The notes below the pieces were generated by a model. The model was not told the origin of the DNA, searched no databases, and saw only the letters and a program-made list of their open reading frames with translations. The position numbers and the translations under genes are program-made. 64,000 bases of DNA from JAAZBW01 sp035647855 (GTDB lineage: Bacteria; Actinomycetota; Actinomycetes; Actinomycetales; Actinomycetaceae), in assembly GCA_035647855.1 (NCBI GenBank), contig DASRMP010000048.1, positions 23,079 to 87,078 of the forward strand, given 5' to 3'. This document shows positions 34,268 through 42,143 of this stretch, piece by piece. Numbering within the stretch: the stretch's first letter is position 1; each line of letters begins with the position of its first letter.

Positions 34268-35287
34268 GTGGCGCATTTCCTGCAGAGTCCGGCATGGGCG
34301 CGGTTCCAGAAGGCGCTCGGTCGTGAGGTCGTCGTGAGGGATGGCGACGGCTGGCACTACCTGGCCGTCGTCGAGAAGGGCACGCTCAATTCTCGCCTCT
34401 ACTGCCCCTACGGGCCGGTGATCACCCGCCCGGATGCCCTCCAGTCCGCGCTGGACTCCCTGCTCGCCGAGGCGAAGAAGCGGAGGGTCGCCTTCGTGCG
34501 GATCGAGCCGACCGGTGAGGTGACGTCCGAGGAACTGGAGCTTGCCGGCGCCATCCGGGTGGAGTCGGTCCAGCCGGACAGCACTCAGCGCGTGAAGCTG
34601 GATCGGGAGTGGGACGAGATTCTGAAGGATTTCAAAGCCACCAACCGCAATCTGCACCGCAACTATGCGAAGAAGGGGCTCTCGGTCCGGTCGACCAGCA
34701 ACCCCGCGGACATCGAGATCCTGCTCGAACTGCTGCACGGCGTCGCGAAGCACAACCAGATGAATCCTCAGTCCGACGAGTACCTGCGCACCCAGGCCGA
34801 TTCCCTCATCCCGCAGGGCGACGGCATGCTGTACATCGCCGATCTCGAGGGCGAGCCAATTGCGGCCTCGATGATCTACGACGACGGCGAGGTGCGCTAC
34901 TACTCCCACGCCGCGGCGGACTACGAGCACCGGAAGCTCTCCGCAGGCACGATCCTCGTCTCCCAGATGATGCAGGACGCCGCCGAGGCGGGCCGGAAGG
35001 AGTTCGACCTGTACGGCGTGGTCTCTCCGGATGCGCCTGAGGATCACCCCTGGCGGGGCTTCTCCGAGTTCAAGCGGGGGTTCGGCGGCTACCAGCACGA
35101 TTACGTTGGTGCGTGGGAGATCCCTGTCAACAAGGTGGTCTATCGGGCGTATCGGTTCGCGCGATCAGTCGTGGAGTCGGATGTCACGGCAAACGTCCGG
35201 ACCGGAGTCCGCGGCGCCATGGGGAAGGCGAAGGGCGCCGCGGAGCGGGCGAAGGGCCTGGTGCGGAAGGTCCTGCGGCGCAGCTGA
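34268..35287 (+). CDS. FemABX-family peptidyltransferase (peptidoglycan cross-bridge)
   Basis: FemX-type enzymes transfer amino acids from aminoacyl-tRNA to the peptidoglycan stem-peptide side chain. The 339-residue protein has the two GNAT-like lobes of the family. Conserved features are RLYCPYGPV in lobe 1, DFKATNRNLHRNYAKKGLSV in the linker, and the lobe 2 motif DLYGVVSPD followed by GFSEFKRGFGG and YVGAWEIPV. The C-terminal 50 residues are strongly basic. GTG start after GAGAGGCG. It is divergent from thrS. With the ATP-grasp gene near 54 kb it hints at a Lys- or Orn-type peptidoglycan with an interpeptide bridge; that is inference. Confidence 0.85.
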   Translation: MAHFLQSPAWARFQKALGREVVVRDGDGWHYLAVVEKGTLNSRLYCPYGPVITRPDALQSALDSLLAEAKKRRVAFVRIEPTGEVTSEELELAGAIRVESVQPDSTQRVKLDREWDEILKDFKATNRNLHRNYAKKGLSVRSTSNPADIEILLELLHGVAKHNQMNPQSDEYLRTQADSLIPQGDGMLYIADLEGEPIAASMIYDDGEVRYYSHAAADYEHRKLSAGTILVSQMMQDAAEAGRKEFDLYGVVSPDAPEDHPWRGFSEFKRGFGGYQHDYVGAWEIPVNKVVYRAYRFARSVVESDVTANVRTGVRGAMGKAKGAAERAKGLVRKVLRRS

Positions 35288-35746
35288 CGGTTGGCGCCAT
35301 GGTGACTCTGGCGCGCCGTGGCTCTGGCGGCTTCACGCTGAAGTCCAGGCCGGACACGCGCCGCCGCGGAGTATTGGGCCGCTTTCAGGAGCGCTTGGCG
35401 CGGCCACGCGCGTGGCCACGAACCGAATCGAATACCGGCGAATTGGGACCTCGCCTGGGCGCTTGGTCTCCCATATTCCTGCTCGAGAGCCTGTTCCGCC
35501 TTCGTGGGAAGCCGTTTCCGTCGGCGTTTCGTTACTTCTGTAGGAGTTCCGGCAGTGCGTGCTTGTTTCGGGCGGTCCGGAAGTGGTTGCGGGTCGCTTC
35601 AGCCGGTGGCGGAGCGACAACCGTAGGCGTTCGGGTTCTACTGTAGACATTTAACACGTGCATAACGCCTACAGAAGAATCCAAACGCCTACAGCAGACG
35701 AATCCGCCGGTCCGGAGGCGCCCGCAGCCGCCGTTCGCGCGACTGG
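35288..35746. other. Gene-free convergent gap with family-3 dyad array
   Basis: This lies between the femX stop and the terminator of the leftward tRNA cluster. No credible gene is present. It holds a 16-bp palindrome (GGCCACGCGCGTGGCC, 35402-35417), a lone CTGTAGGAGTT at 35538-35548 and the family-3 array at 35621-35694. Parts of it (35430-35470, 35530-35550, 35640-35690) are visibly more AT-rich than the surroundings. Confidence 0.7.
35621..35694. repeat. Family-3 dyad array, AACGCCTACAG motif around CACGTG
   Basis: Two leftward units contain CCGTAG at 35621-35626 and CTGTAG at 35641-35646. Two rightward AACGCCTACAG units lie at 35664-35674 and 35684-35694. Units on each side are 20 bp apart. 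The whole is symmetric about the palindrome CACGTG at 35655-35660: CTGTAG at 35641 mirrors CTACAG at 35669, and CCGTAG at 35621 mirrors CTACAG at 35689. About 16 of 20 bases agree between the inner arms. Confidence 0.8.
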
Positions 35747-35777
35747 ACAAGAAAAGCGCCGCGAACTCTCGCGGCGC
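35747..35777 (-). terminator. Rho-independent terminator of the tRNA Gly-Cys-Val cluster
   Basis: Reading leftward, a perfect 9-bp stem (GCGCCGCGA/TCGCGGCGC) with a 4-nt loop is followed by TTTTCTTG. It lies just past the 3' CCA of tRNA-Val. Confidence 0.9.
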
Positions 35778-35779
35778 CA

Positions 35780-35854
35780 TGGTGGGCGGTACTGGGATCG
35801 AACCAGCGACCTCTTCCGTGTCAAGGAAGCGCGCTACCACTGCGCCAACCGCCC
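35780..35854 (-). tRNA. tRNA-Val (GAC)
   Basis: The acceptor stem is GGGCGGT/ACCGCCC, discriminator A, with encoded 3' CCA (35782-35780). The anticodon loop TTGACAC gives anticodon GAC, reading GUC/GUU. The T-arm contains GGTTCGATCCC. It is the last gene of the leftward cluster. Confidence 0.96.
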
Positions 35855-35863
35855 GTGTCTCGG

Positions 35864-35934
35864 AGGTGGCGACGGGATTCGAACCCGTGTATACGGCTTT
35901 GCAGGCCGCTGCCTCGCCTCTCGGCCACGCCACC
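35864..35934 (-). tRNA. tRNA-Cys (GCA)
   Basis: 71 nt. The acceptor stem is GGTGGCG/CGCCACC, discriminator U (expected for tRNA-Cys). The anticodon loop CTGCAAA gives anticodon GCA, and the T-loop is GGTTCGAATCC. The 3' CCA is not encoded. Confidence 0.96.
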
Positions 35935-35969
35935 GCGAAAGGTGCGTGCCCATTCGGGGTGACCCTCCG

Positions 35970-36042
35970 AGCGGATGACGGGATTCGAACCCGCGACCCT
36001 CACCTTGGCAAGGTGATGCGCTACCAGCTGCGCTACATCCGC
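35970..36042 (-). tRNA. tRNA-Gly (GCC)
   Basis: 73 nt. The acceptor stem is GCGGATG/CATCCGC, discriminator U. The anticodon loop TTGCCAA gives anticodon GCC, and the T-loop is GGTTCGAATCC. The CCA is not encoded. It is first in the leftward cluster. Confidence 0.96.
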
Positions 36043-36066
36043 ATTGCAGCGTTTGCTGCGGATTAG

Positions 36067-36096
36067 ACTTTAGCCCACCCCGGCGGCCGCGTCCAA
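36067..36096 (-). promoter_or_regulatory. Promoter of the tRNA Gly-Cys-Val cluster
   Basis: On the minus strand TTGGAC (36096-36091), an 18-bp spacer and TAAAGT (36072-36067), about 25 nt upstream of tRNA-Gly. A small hairpin (GCAGC AAAC GCTGC, 36059-36046) lies in the short leader. Confidence 0.65.
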
Positions 36097-36175
36097 ACGC
36101 GCTGGACGTGGCGCGTGCCACGTCGTGGCGGTTTCCGATCGGGGCGCGGCGTCGGCTACCATGGGGTGTCGCATC

Positions 36176-36250
36176 GGGCGATTGGCTCAGCGGTAGAGCG
36201 CCTCGTTCACACCGAGGAGGTCACTGGTTCGAACCCAGTATCGCCCACCA
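36176..36250 (+). tRNA. tRNA-Val (CAC)
   Basis: The acceptor stem is GGGCGAT/ATCGCCC, discriminator A, with encoded CCA (36248-36250). The anticodon loop TTCACAC gives anticodon CAC, reading GUG. It is divergent from the other three tRNAs. A possible -10 TACCAT lies at 36157-36162. Confidence 0.96.
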
Positions 36251-36378
36251 TTAGCGTGCCCCGGCTCCGCCTGGACAGTTTGTAAGGGGCCGCGCCATCT
36301 TGACCGGTAACCGGCACCGATCAGACAGCTCCCGGACAATGGGTTCCGACTTGGATCACCGAGCACTCCCCCAATCCA

Positions 36379-36384
36379 TAGGCT
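36379..36384 (+). promoter_or_regulatory. Possible -10 of the SDR gene
   Basis: TAGGCT, 34 nt upstream of the ATG, which has its own GAAGGAG site. The preceding 100 bp carry an 11-bp palindrome (CCGGTAACCGG, 36304-36314) that might be an operator. No -35 with normal spacing was found. Confidence 0.35.
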
Positions 36385-36417
36385 CGGACTCATCATCCAG
36401 AGCGAAGGAGCTTTCCC

Positions 36418-37182
36418 ATGTTCGACCTCACCGGCCAAGTCGCAGTCATTACCGGGGCTTCCAGTGGCCTCGGCCTTCAGATGGCCCACGGTCTGGCCGA
36501 GCACGGGGCGGAGGTGGTGTTGCTCGCCCGGCGCAAGGACAAGCTCGAGGCAGCCGCGGCCGACATCACAGAGCGCTGGGGCGTGCCCGCCCACGCCGTC
36601 CCCTGTGACGTGACCGACCTCGAACAGATCCGGAACGCCGTAGAGACCTGCAAGCAGTGGTGCAACGACATCGACATCCTCGTCAACAATGCCGGCGCCG
36701 GCGGCGTGGTCCCCGCTCTGGAAATGACCGACGAGCAGTGGGACTGGGACCTCGCGCTCGACCTGACCGGTGTTTTCCGGGTGATCCGGGAGTTCGGCCG
36801 GGAGATGGTGACCACGGGGAAGTACGGCCGGATCATCAACATCGCGTCGATGTACGGTCTGGTCGGCAATCTCGCCGCGCCCGCGTCCGCGTACCACGCC
36901 GCGAAGGGTGGGGTCGTCAACCTGACCCGCGCGCTTGCGGCCGAGTGGGCACCGCACGGCGTGACGGTGAACTGCCTGTGCCCGGGCTACTTCGAGACAG
37001 AACTCACCGCCGAGACGCTCGCGACCGAGGAGTTCCAGGCTCACATGGACCGGACTATCCCGCTTCGGCGCCACGGCAAGGCCGGCGAGCTCAACAGCGC
37101 CTGCGTCTTCCTCGCGGCGAAGGAGTCGTCCTACATCACCGGGCAGATCATCGCAGTCGACGGCGGCTACACCTGCGTGTGA
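36418..37182 (+). CDS. Short-chain dehydrogenase/reductase, gluconate 5-dehydrogenase-like
   Basis: A 254-residue classical SDR with cofactor loop TGASSGLG (12-19), NNAG (90-93), catalytic Ser144, and Y159-x3-K163 (YHAAK). The C-terminal signature ending in VDGGYT is present. The pattern of residues (FDLTGQVAVITG at the start, the PGYFETE loop) resembles gluconate 5-dehydrogenases and 2-deoxy-gluconate 3-dehydrogenases, but the substrate is unproven. GAAGGAG stands 7 nt before the ATG. No sugar-acid transporter or kinase is adjacent. Confidence 0.82.
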   Translation: MFDLTGQVAVITGASSGLGLQMAHGLAEHGAEVVLLARRKDKLEAAAADITERWGVPAHAVPCDVTDLEQIRNAVETCKQWCNDIDILVNNAGAGGVVPALEMTDEQWDWDLALDLTGVFRVIREFGREMVTTGKYGRIINIASMYGLVGNLAAPASAYHAAKGGVVNLTRALAAEWAPHGVTVNCLCPGYFETELTAETLATEEFQAHMDRTIPLRRHGKAGELNSACVFLAAKESSYITGQIIAVDGGYTCV

Positions 37183-37244
37183 CCGGCTCCGCGGAGTCGG
37201 CCAGATTCCCGGATTCGCGAGAGGCGGAGTGGCCCGCGGGCGCG

Positions 37245-37250
37245 TAGCCT
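37245..37250 (+). promoter_or_regulatory. Leaderless-type -10 before the propeller-like gene
   Basis: TAGCCT followed after 7 nt (CGAGGAG) by the ATG. The GAGGAG abuts the start codon too closely for a normal ribosome-binding site, so a leaderless transcript is more likely. Confidence 0.45.
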
Positions 37251-37257
37251 CGAGGAG

Positions 37258-38112
37258 ATGGGGATCCTCATCGGGACATCTGCCGGAGTATTCACGCTTG
37301 ACGGCCGGGCGCTGCTCGACGACGTCGATGTCGCCCACGTCACCCAGCGCAACGGCGACTGGTGGGCCGTGGGGAGGTCGGGAGTCCTGAGATCGGGCGA
37401 ACAACTCGCCGAGGCTCCCGCTGGCGCCAAGTTGAACTGCATCGTCGTCACGGAGAAGACCGTGTACGTGGGCGGTGGTGGCGCCCGACTGTTCGTACTC
37501 GCGGATGGCGAACTGGTCGAGGATCTGGCGTTCGCCCACGCCCCGGGCCGCGACGATTGGTACACGCCGTGGGGCGGCCCGCCCGACGTCCGCTCGCTCT
37601 CGGCCGGCCCTGAGGGCACTGTCTACGTCAACGTGCACGTGGGAGGGATCCTGCGCCTCGAGGACGACGGCGCACCCACCCCAACTCTAGACATCAATTC
37701 GGACGTCCACGAGGTACGGGCGCACCCGGCGCAAACCGGCGTCGTCGTGGCCGCCACGGCGCGTGGCCTGGCCGTCGCCCGGGACGGCCACCGCTTCGAG
37801 TTCAACAAGAAGGGACTTGAGCACACCTACTGCCGGGCGGTCGCCGTCAGGGACGGCACGGTCCTGATCAGTTCCTCGCGTGGTCCACGAGGAGGCGACG
37901 CGCGCCTGCACCGGGGCGACCTTGACGGAGGGCACCTCGAAACCCTGGACGCGCTCGGCCCGTTCGACGGAAACATCGATACCCACTGCGTCGCGATGAC
38001 GCGGGAGGGCTGGTTCGTCGGCCGCGGACCAGCGGTGTGGGCGTCCACCGACTCGGGTGCCACGTGGGATGTGGCAGTCGGCGGCCTTCCAAAGATCACG
38101 TGCCTTGCCTGA
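37258..38112 (+). CDS. Beta-propeller (BNR/sialidase-like fold) protein
   Basis: A 284-residue soluble protein built of repeated beta blades. Segments of the type G-x-LFVLADGELV, GTVYVNVHVGGILRLEDDG, TARGLAVARDGHRFE and a terminal Asp-box-like STDSGATWDVA recur about every 45 residues. The Asp box (S-x-D-x-G-x-T-W) is typical of BNR/sialidase propellers. No signal peptide or catalytic sialidase triad is evident, so it is probably a cytoplasmic propeller of unknown ligand, not a glycosidase. It lies 75 nt after the SDR gene. Confidence 0.7.
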   Translation: MGILIGTSAGVFTLDGRALLDDVDVAHVTQRNGDWWAVGRSGVLRSGEQLAEAPAGAKLNCIVVTEKTVYVGGGGARLFVLADGELVEDLAFAHAPGRDDWYTPWGGPPDVRSLSAGPEGTVYVNVHVGGILRLEDDGAPTPTLDINSDVHEVRAHPAQTGVVVAATARGLAVARDGHRFEFNKKGLEHTYCRAVAVRDGTVLISSSRGPRGGDARLHRGDLDGGHLETLDALGPFDGNIDTHCVAMTREGWFVGRGPAVWASTDSGATWDVAVGGLPKITCLA

Positions 38113-38189
38113 ATCGCGGCGTTTGAGGTGACTGTGTGGTGCGCTGACGCAGGTGCTGAGTGCTGCGTGCTCGGTCGGACCGGCCGAGA

Positions 38190-38768
38190 TCATGCACGGG
38201 CGATGCGACGCGCGAGCGAGATGATCTCCGCCGTCGACTCCCTGATCAGGTCGAAGGCGAGGCGGTAGTCCAAGTCGGCGCGCCCGTACGGATCTGGGAC
38301 GTCACGGTCCTCCGGCGCGAGCGACAACTCGGTGCGCGCGAGTGTCGCACGCATGGTCAGATCGGTGAGCGCTTCGACGGCGCCGCTTCTCATTTCCATG
38401 GCCGGCCCGATCATTCGGACGATCGCGGCGTACTCACGCAGCGTGAACGTCCGGCGAACTGCGGCCGGAACCATGTCGACGACGATGGAGCGGTGCGATC
38501 TCGTCAGGGGCAGCACAAGATCGGCGTCTCGGATCATCGACTCAGTCACGGCACGCGCCTGGAAGTTCTCGACATCGACGCCGTCTCTTGCGAGAAGTGC
38601 CGCCATCGCCGGCTCGATCGGGGCGCCCACGACGGCGCCCGTCCCCGCGCTCTCGACGACGACCGGCCCTCCCAGTCCCACGCGAAGCAACCGTTCGGCC
38701 GCCGGTGAACGGGCGATGTTGCCGGTGCAGACGGTGATGATGCGAAATGGCCCTGACCGACGGCTCAT
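38190..38768 (-). CDS. Low-molecular-weight protein-tyrosine phosphatase
   Basis: A 192-residue phosphatase with the P-loop C14-x5-R20 (CTGNIARS) at the N-terminus and the general-acid loop DPYG near residue 165. It starts 2 nt downstream of the BY-kinase stop, the normal pairing for Wzb/Wzc-type systems, where the phosphatase dephosphorylates the kinase. The ATG at 38768 starts the conserved domain. The sequence is longer than the 150-residue norm because of an insert between about 95 and 150. Confidence 0.88.
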   Translation of the reverse strand: MSRRSGPFRIITVCTGNIARSPAAERLLRVGLGGPVVVESAGTGAVVGAPIEPAMAALLARDGVDVENFQARAVTESMIRDADLVLPLTRSHRSIVVDMVPAAVRRTFTLREYAAIVRMIGPAMEMRSGAVEALTDLTMRATLARTELSLAPEDRDVPDPYGRADLDYRLAFDLIRESTAEIISLARRIARA

Positions 38769-38770
38769 GG

Positions 38771-40258
38771 TCAGATCTCCCGCCGCGCGGATCGCACTCC
38801 TTCGCCGGCGCTCGGAGAGTCCGGTGGCGCCGTGAGTGTTACGGGCGGCGGCGGGCTCTCCCACTCGGTGGGCTCCCCTCCGGGCGGCACGGATTCCAGT
38901 CCAATCACTCGATGGCCGTCGCGTTTGGGGTACTGGCTATCGCGGTAGTACGCCTCTGTGGTGGCCTTGTTCAAGACGATGCCTGCGACGTGACCGCTGG
39001 CTCCATGGACGACCTCGATTGCCGTCTGCAACTGTTGTGCCTCCACCTGGCCGCTCGCGGCAACGATCAGGATGCCGTCCACCATGCTTGCGAGAGCCGC
39101 CGTGTCTGCGACCGAGAGAAGTGGCGCTGTATCGAGCAGCACGTAATCGTACTTCTCGGCTGCCAGTTCAATGACCTCGCGCATCGCGTCCGATCCGAGC
39201 AGCTCCGACGGGTTGGGGGGGAGTCCCCCCGAAGTGAGCACGTGAAGCCCTTCATGGATCGGCTGGACCACCTCGTTTGGGTATGCACGTCCGATGAGCA
39301 CCGATGTGAGGCCTGCCGCGTTCTCCAGGTCGAGACGATCGGAAATCGAAGGGCGTCGCAAGTCGGCCTCGATCACGAGCACACTCAAGTTGGTCGCGGC
39401 GAGTGCGAACGCCAGATTGAGAGTCGTCGTCGATTTGCCCTCGCCGGCTATGGCGGACGAGATCGCGAACACGCGAGCCCGGCCGCCCACGCCGAGGAAT
39501 CGCAACGCCGTGCGGAGCCGGCGGTAGTCCTCCGCTCGGGCGGAGCGGACGTTGTCGCCGACGGCGAGGGGGTGGGCCCGCGCGTCCGAGTCCAGCGCGA
39601 TCGTTCCCACGACAGCCGCCTCGGTTACGCGGGCGACGTCTTCGGCAGTACGGATCTTGCGGTCAAGAACGTGGCGCAACAGCGCCTGGCCCATCCCCAG
39701 GAGAAGTCCAAGCATGAATCCGAGAGTCAGGTTGCGCATCACGTTCGGCGTCGTCCAACTCGTTGGAACAACCGGTGGGCTGATTACCGTGGCCTCGACA
39801 ACCGGGAGGTCGGCGGAATCCCGAGCGGAGATGTTGCCTGCCGCGACAATGAGACTCTCGGCGATGCCGGCAACCGTGTCCGCGGCACGCTGAGAATCAG
39901 TGTCGGACACGGAGATGTCCAGTATCGACGTGCCCTCAGGCACTGTCGTCTGGACCCGGTGCGCCAGTCCGGCCGGCGAGTCGTCCAATTCGAGGGAATC
40001 GATGACGGGCTGCAGCACGATCGGGGCCGTGGCCACCCGCGCGAACGACTCCACCTGTTGTTCCGCATAGGAAGAGCCCTGAGCCATCTCGCTGATGCTG
40101 TCGGCGCTACGCACGGCGAAGAACAGCGAGGTCGAGGCCGTGTACGTGGGTGTCATGACCAGCGAGAGCACAGCACCCGCCGCCAGCCCCAGGAGGCTCC
40201 CCACAAGGATGCTCTTCCAGAACCTCCGCAGGACGTACAGGTACTCATTCAGATCCAC
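38771..40258 (-). CDS. Bacterial tyrosine kinase with Wzz chain-length domain
   Basis: A 495-residue fusion. The N-terminal Wzz domain has transmembrane helices at about 15-35 and 174-192, and the P-rich motif before the second is reduced to PPVVPTSWTTP. The cytoplasmic BY-kinase domain has Walker A at 268-277 (SAIAGEGKST), the A' motif VLVIEADLRRP (294-303) and Walker B YVLLDTAPLL. The C-terminus is Pro/Glu-rich with only a short tyrosine group (YYRDSQY), where a tyrosine cluster for autophosphorylation is expected. Such kinases regulate polysaccharide export, but no glycosyltransferase, flippase or polymerase gene is adjacent. Confidence 0.88.
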   Translation of the reverse strand: MDLNEYLYVLRRFWKSILVGSLLGLAAGAVLSLVMTPTYTASTSLFFAVRSADSISEMAQGSSYAEQQVESFARVATAPIVLQPVIDSLELDDSPAGLAHRVQTTVPEGTSILDISVSDTDSQRAADTVAGIAESLIVAAGNISARDSADLPVVEATVISPPVVPTSWTTPNVMRNLTLGFMLGLLLGMGQALLRHVLDRKIRTAEDVARVTEAAVVGTIALDSDARAHPLAVGDNVRSARAEDYRRLRTALRFLGVGGRARVFAISSAIAGEGKSTTTLNLAFALAATNLSVLVIEADLRRPSISDRLDLENAAGLTSVLIGRAYPNEVVQPIHEGLHVLTSGGLPPNPSELLGSDAMREVIELAAEKYDYVLLDTAPLLSVADTAALASMVDGILIVAASGQVEAQQLQTAIEVVHGASGHVAGIVLNKATTEAYYRDSQYPKRDGHRVIGLESVPPGGEPTEWESPPPPVTLTAPPDSPSAGEGVRSARREI

Positions 40259-40443
40259 GGGATGGGGCTCTCCACTCTAGAAACCGCGGCACCAAAGATC
40301 CGTGCCTTGCTTGTCGCCCAAGTATGGCGTCCCGTGAAGTTCTTTTGCATCTGCTGAATGTACCGTGGCGCCCGTCTGGCCACAGAATTGCGCCACATTC
40401 CTGCCCGGCGAGACGGATAATCGAGGTGACGGAGGTCGATCCC

Positions 40444-41475
40444 ATGATTCCCACCACGATGCGCGCCTGGAGGGTCCGCGAATTCGCGCCGATGCGCAAG
40501 AGTCCACTGGAGCTCGTGGACGTTGCCGTCCCGGAGCCCGCCCCGGGTGAAGTACTCGTCCGGGTCCTCACCTGCGGCGTGTGTCGCACCGACCTGCACG
40601 TGGCAGAGGGCGATCTGCCGGTCCATCGTCGTCACGTGACGCCGGGGCACGAGGTGGTCGGTGAGGTTGTCGCACACGGAGGCCCCGCAGCCGCCGGCGC
40701 TGCCCCCCGCTTCGCATCCGGGGACCGCGTCGGGATCGCCTGGCTGCGCAGCACCTGCGGGATATGCCGCTTCTGCCGATCAGGCCGAGAGAATCTTTGC
40801 GCATCCTCCCGCTACACGGGCTGGGACGCGGATGGTGGATACGCCGAGTTCGCGACTGTGCCCGAAGGATACGCGTACCGCATCCCGGACGGTTTCGACA
40901 ACGTCACCGCGGCGCCGCTGCTCTGCGCCGGAATCATCGGCTACCGGGCGCTGCGCCGGGCCTGCGTGCCACCGGGCGGGCGGCTCGGTCTGTACGGTTT
41001 CGGCGGATCCGCCCACCTGACCGCCCAGCTCGCAATCGCCCAGGGCATCGAAGTGCACGCGCTGACCCGCGGCGCCGGAGCTCGTAGGTTCGCTCTCGAA
41101 CTGGGGGCCGCGTCTGCGGGCGGTTCCCACGCGATGCCTCCTGTCCCTCTCGACTCGGCGATCCTCTTCGCGCCCGCCGGTGACATCGTCCCGTACGCTC
41201 TCGAGGCGCTCTCCCCCGGCGGCACGCTCGCGCTCGCAGGGATCCACGTCTCCGACGTCGAGAACCTGAACTACCAGCGGCACCTGTTCCACGAGAAGAC
41301 CGTGACGTCGGTCGAGTCGAACACGCGGCGCGACGGCGAGGAGTTCCTCACGCTCGCGGCCCGCCTCGGAGTTCGCGCGCAAACCACCGAGTACGCCTTC
41401 GAGGATGCGCCGCAGGCGCTCGAGTATCTTGCCGAAGGTGACGTCGAGGGAGCCGGGGTGCTGCGAATCGGCTGA
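40444..41475 (+). CDS. Zinc-dependent alcohol dehydrogenase
   Basis: A 343-residue MDR-family dehydrogenase. Catalytic zinc ligands are C44 and H69 (CGVCRTDLH, PGHE). The structural zinc site has four Cys at 105, 108, 111 and 119. The cofactor fold is GLYGFGGSAHLTAQLA, with GxGxxx altered to GFGGSA. It resembles AdhA-type/propanol-preferring enzymes that lack the usual PGDRV loop variation. ATG at 40444 has GGAGG 8 nt upstream. A GATAAT hexamer at 40416-40421 may be its -10. The C-terminal 11 nt separate it from the convergent DUF151 gene. Confidence 0.87.
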   Translation: MIPTTMRAWRVREFAPMRKSPLELVDVAVPEPAPGEVLVRVLTCGVCRTDLHVAEGDLPVHRRHVTPGHEVVGEVVAHGGPAAAGAAPRFASGDRVGIAWLRSTCGICRFCRSGRENLCASSRYTGWDADGGYAEFATVPEGYAYRIPDGFDNVTAAPLLCAGIIGYRALRRACVPPGGRLGLYGFGGSAHLTAQLAIAQGIEVHALTRGAGARRFALELGAASAGGSHAMPPVPLDSAILFAPAGDIVPYALEALSPGGTLALAGIHVSDVENLNYQRHLFHEKTVTSVESNTRRDGEEFLTLAARLGVRAQTTEYAFEDAPQALEYLAEGDVEGAGVLRIG

Positions 41476-41486
41476 TCTGGGTGCCC

Positions 41487-42008
41487 TCAGCCCCGGAAGT
41501 CATCCGGGTCAACGGAGTCGAGGAATTTGCTGAACTCCTCGATCTCGGACTCCTTCTCCTCCTCGGTGGGTTCATCCGCAGCGGATTCCCCTTCCCCGCC
41601 ATGTTCCTCGACGACACCAGCCTCAGCGAGAACGCTCTCCGAGACGAATATCGGCGAGTCCGTCCGCGTGGCCAGGGCGATCGAATCGGAGGGCCGGGCA
41701 TCGATCACCTGCCGCCCGTTCGGAGTGTTCAGGGTGATCTCGGCGAAGTAGGTGCCTTCCTCAAGCTTGGTGACCGCGACCTGCGCCACGGAGGCGTCGA
41801 GCGAGTCGAGGAGCCGCACCATCAGGTCGTACGGCATCGGCCGGGCCAGAGTCGCACCCTGGATCGCCAGCATGATCGCGTTGGCTTCCTGCACTCCGAT
41901 CCAGATCGGCAGCAGGCGGGCAACTCCGTCGGACTCGACGGGACGGAGAATGACCACGGGCTCCCCGCGCGAGTCCACCGCCAGGCTTGCGACATCCATC
42001 TGGATCAT
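41487..42008 (-). CDS. DUF151 (bifunctional nuclease family) protein
   Basis: A 173-residue protein. The first 130 residues match the DUF151 fold: LLPIWIGVQEANAIMLAIQG, PMPYDLMVRLLDSLDA and DARPSDSIALATR are the conserved blocks. A very acidic tail (about 135-170) follows. Plant and Thermotoga members have been described as nucleases; the biological role in actinobacteria is unclear. Start at 42008 or three codons later. Confidence 0.88.
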   Translation of the reverse strand: MIQMDVASLAVDSRGEPVVILRPVESDGVARLLPIWIGVQEANAIMLAIQGATLARPMPYDLMVRLLDSLDASVAQVAVTKLEEGTYFAEITLNTPNGRQVIDARPSDSIALATRTDSPIFVSESVLAEAGVVEEHGGEGESAADEPTEEEKESEIEEFSKFLDSVDPDDFRG

Positions 42009-42143
42009 GACAGCGCCCCTTACCTAGATTGCCGGTCCCGCATCCATGCTAGGTCCGCCGCGACTTCGCGGCAGCGCCACGGGCCAACGAAAAGCACCGT
42101 GGACTGGCTATCGGTGTGATGCGCGATCAGTCGCCTGGCGTCC

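Noticed and set aside
35402..35417. Terminator for the femX gene
   Set aside because: GGCCACGCGCGTGGCC is a 16-bp palindrome with no loop and no following U-tract, and it lies over 110 nt past the stop.
35288..35746. Integrative-element attachment site beside the tRNA genes
   Set aside because: No tRNA 3'-end duplication, integrase or phage gene was found. The repeats here are a symmetric motif dyad instead.
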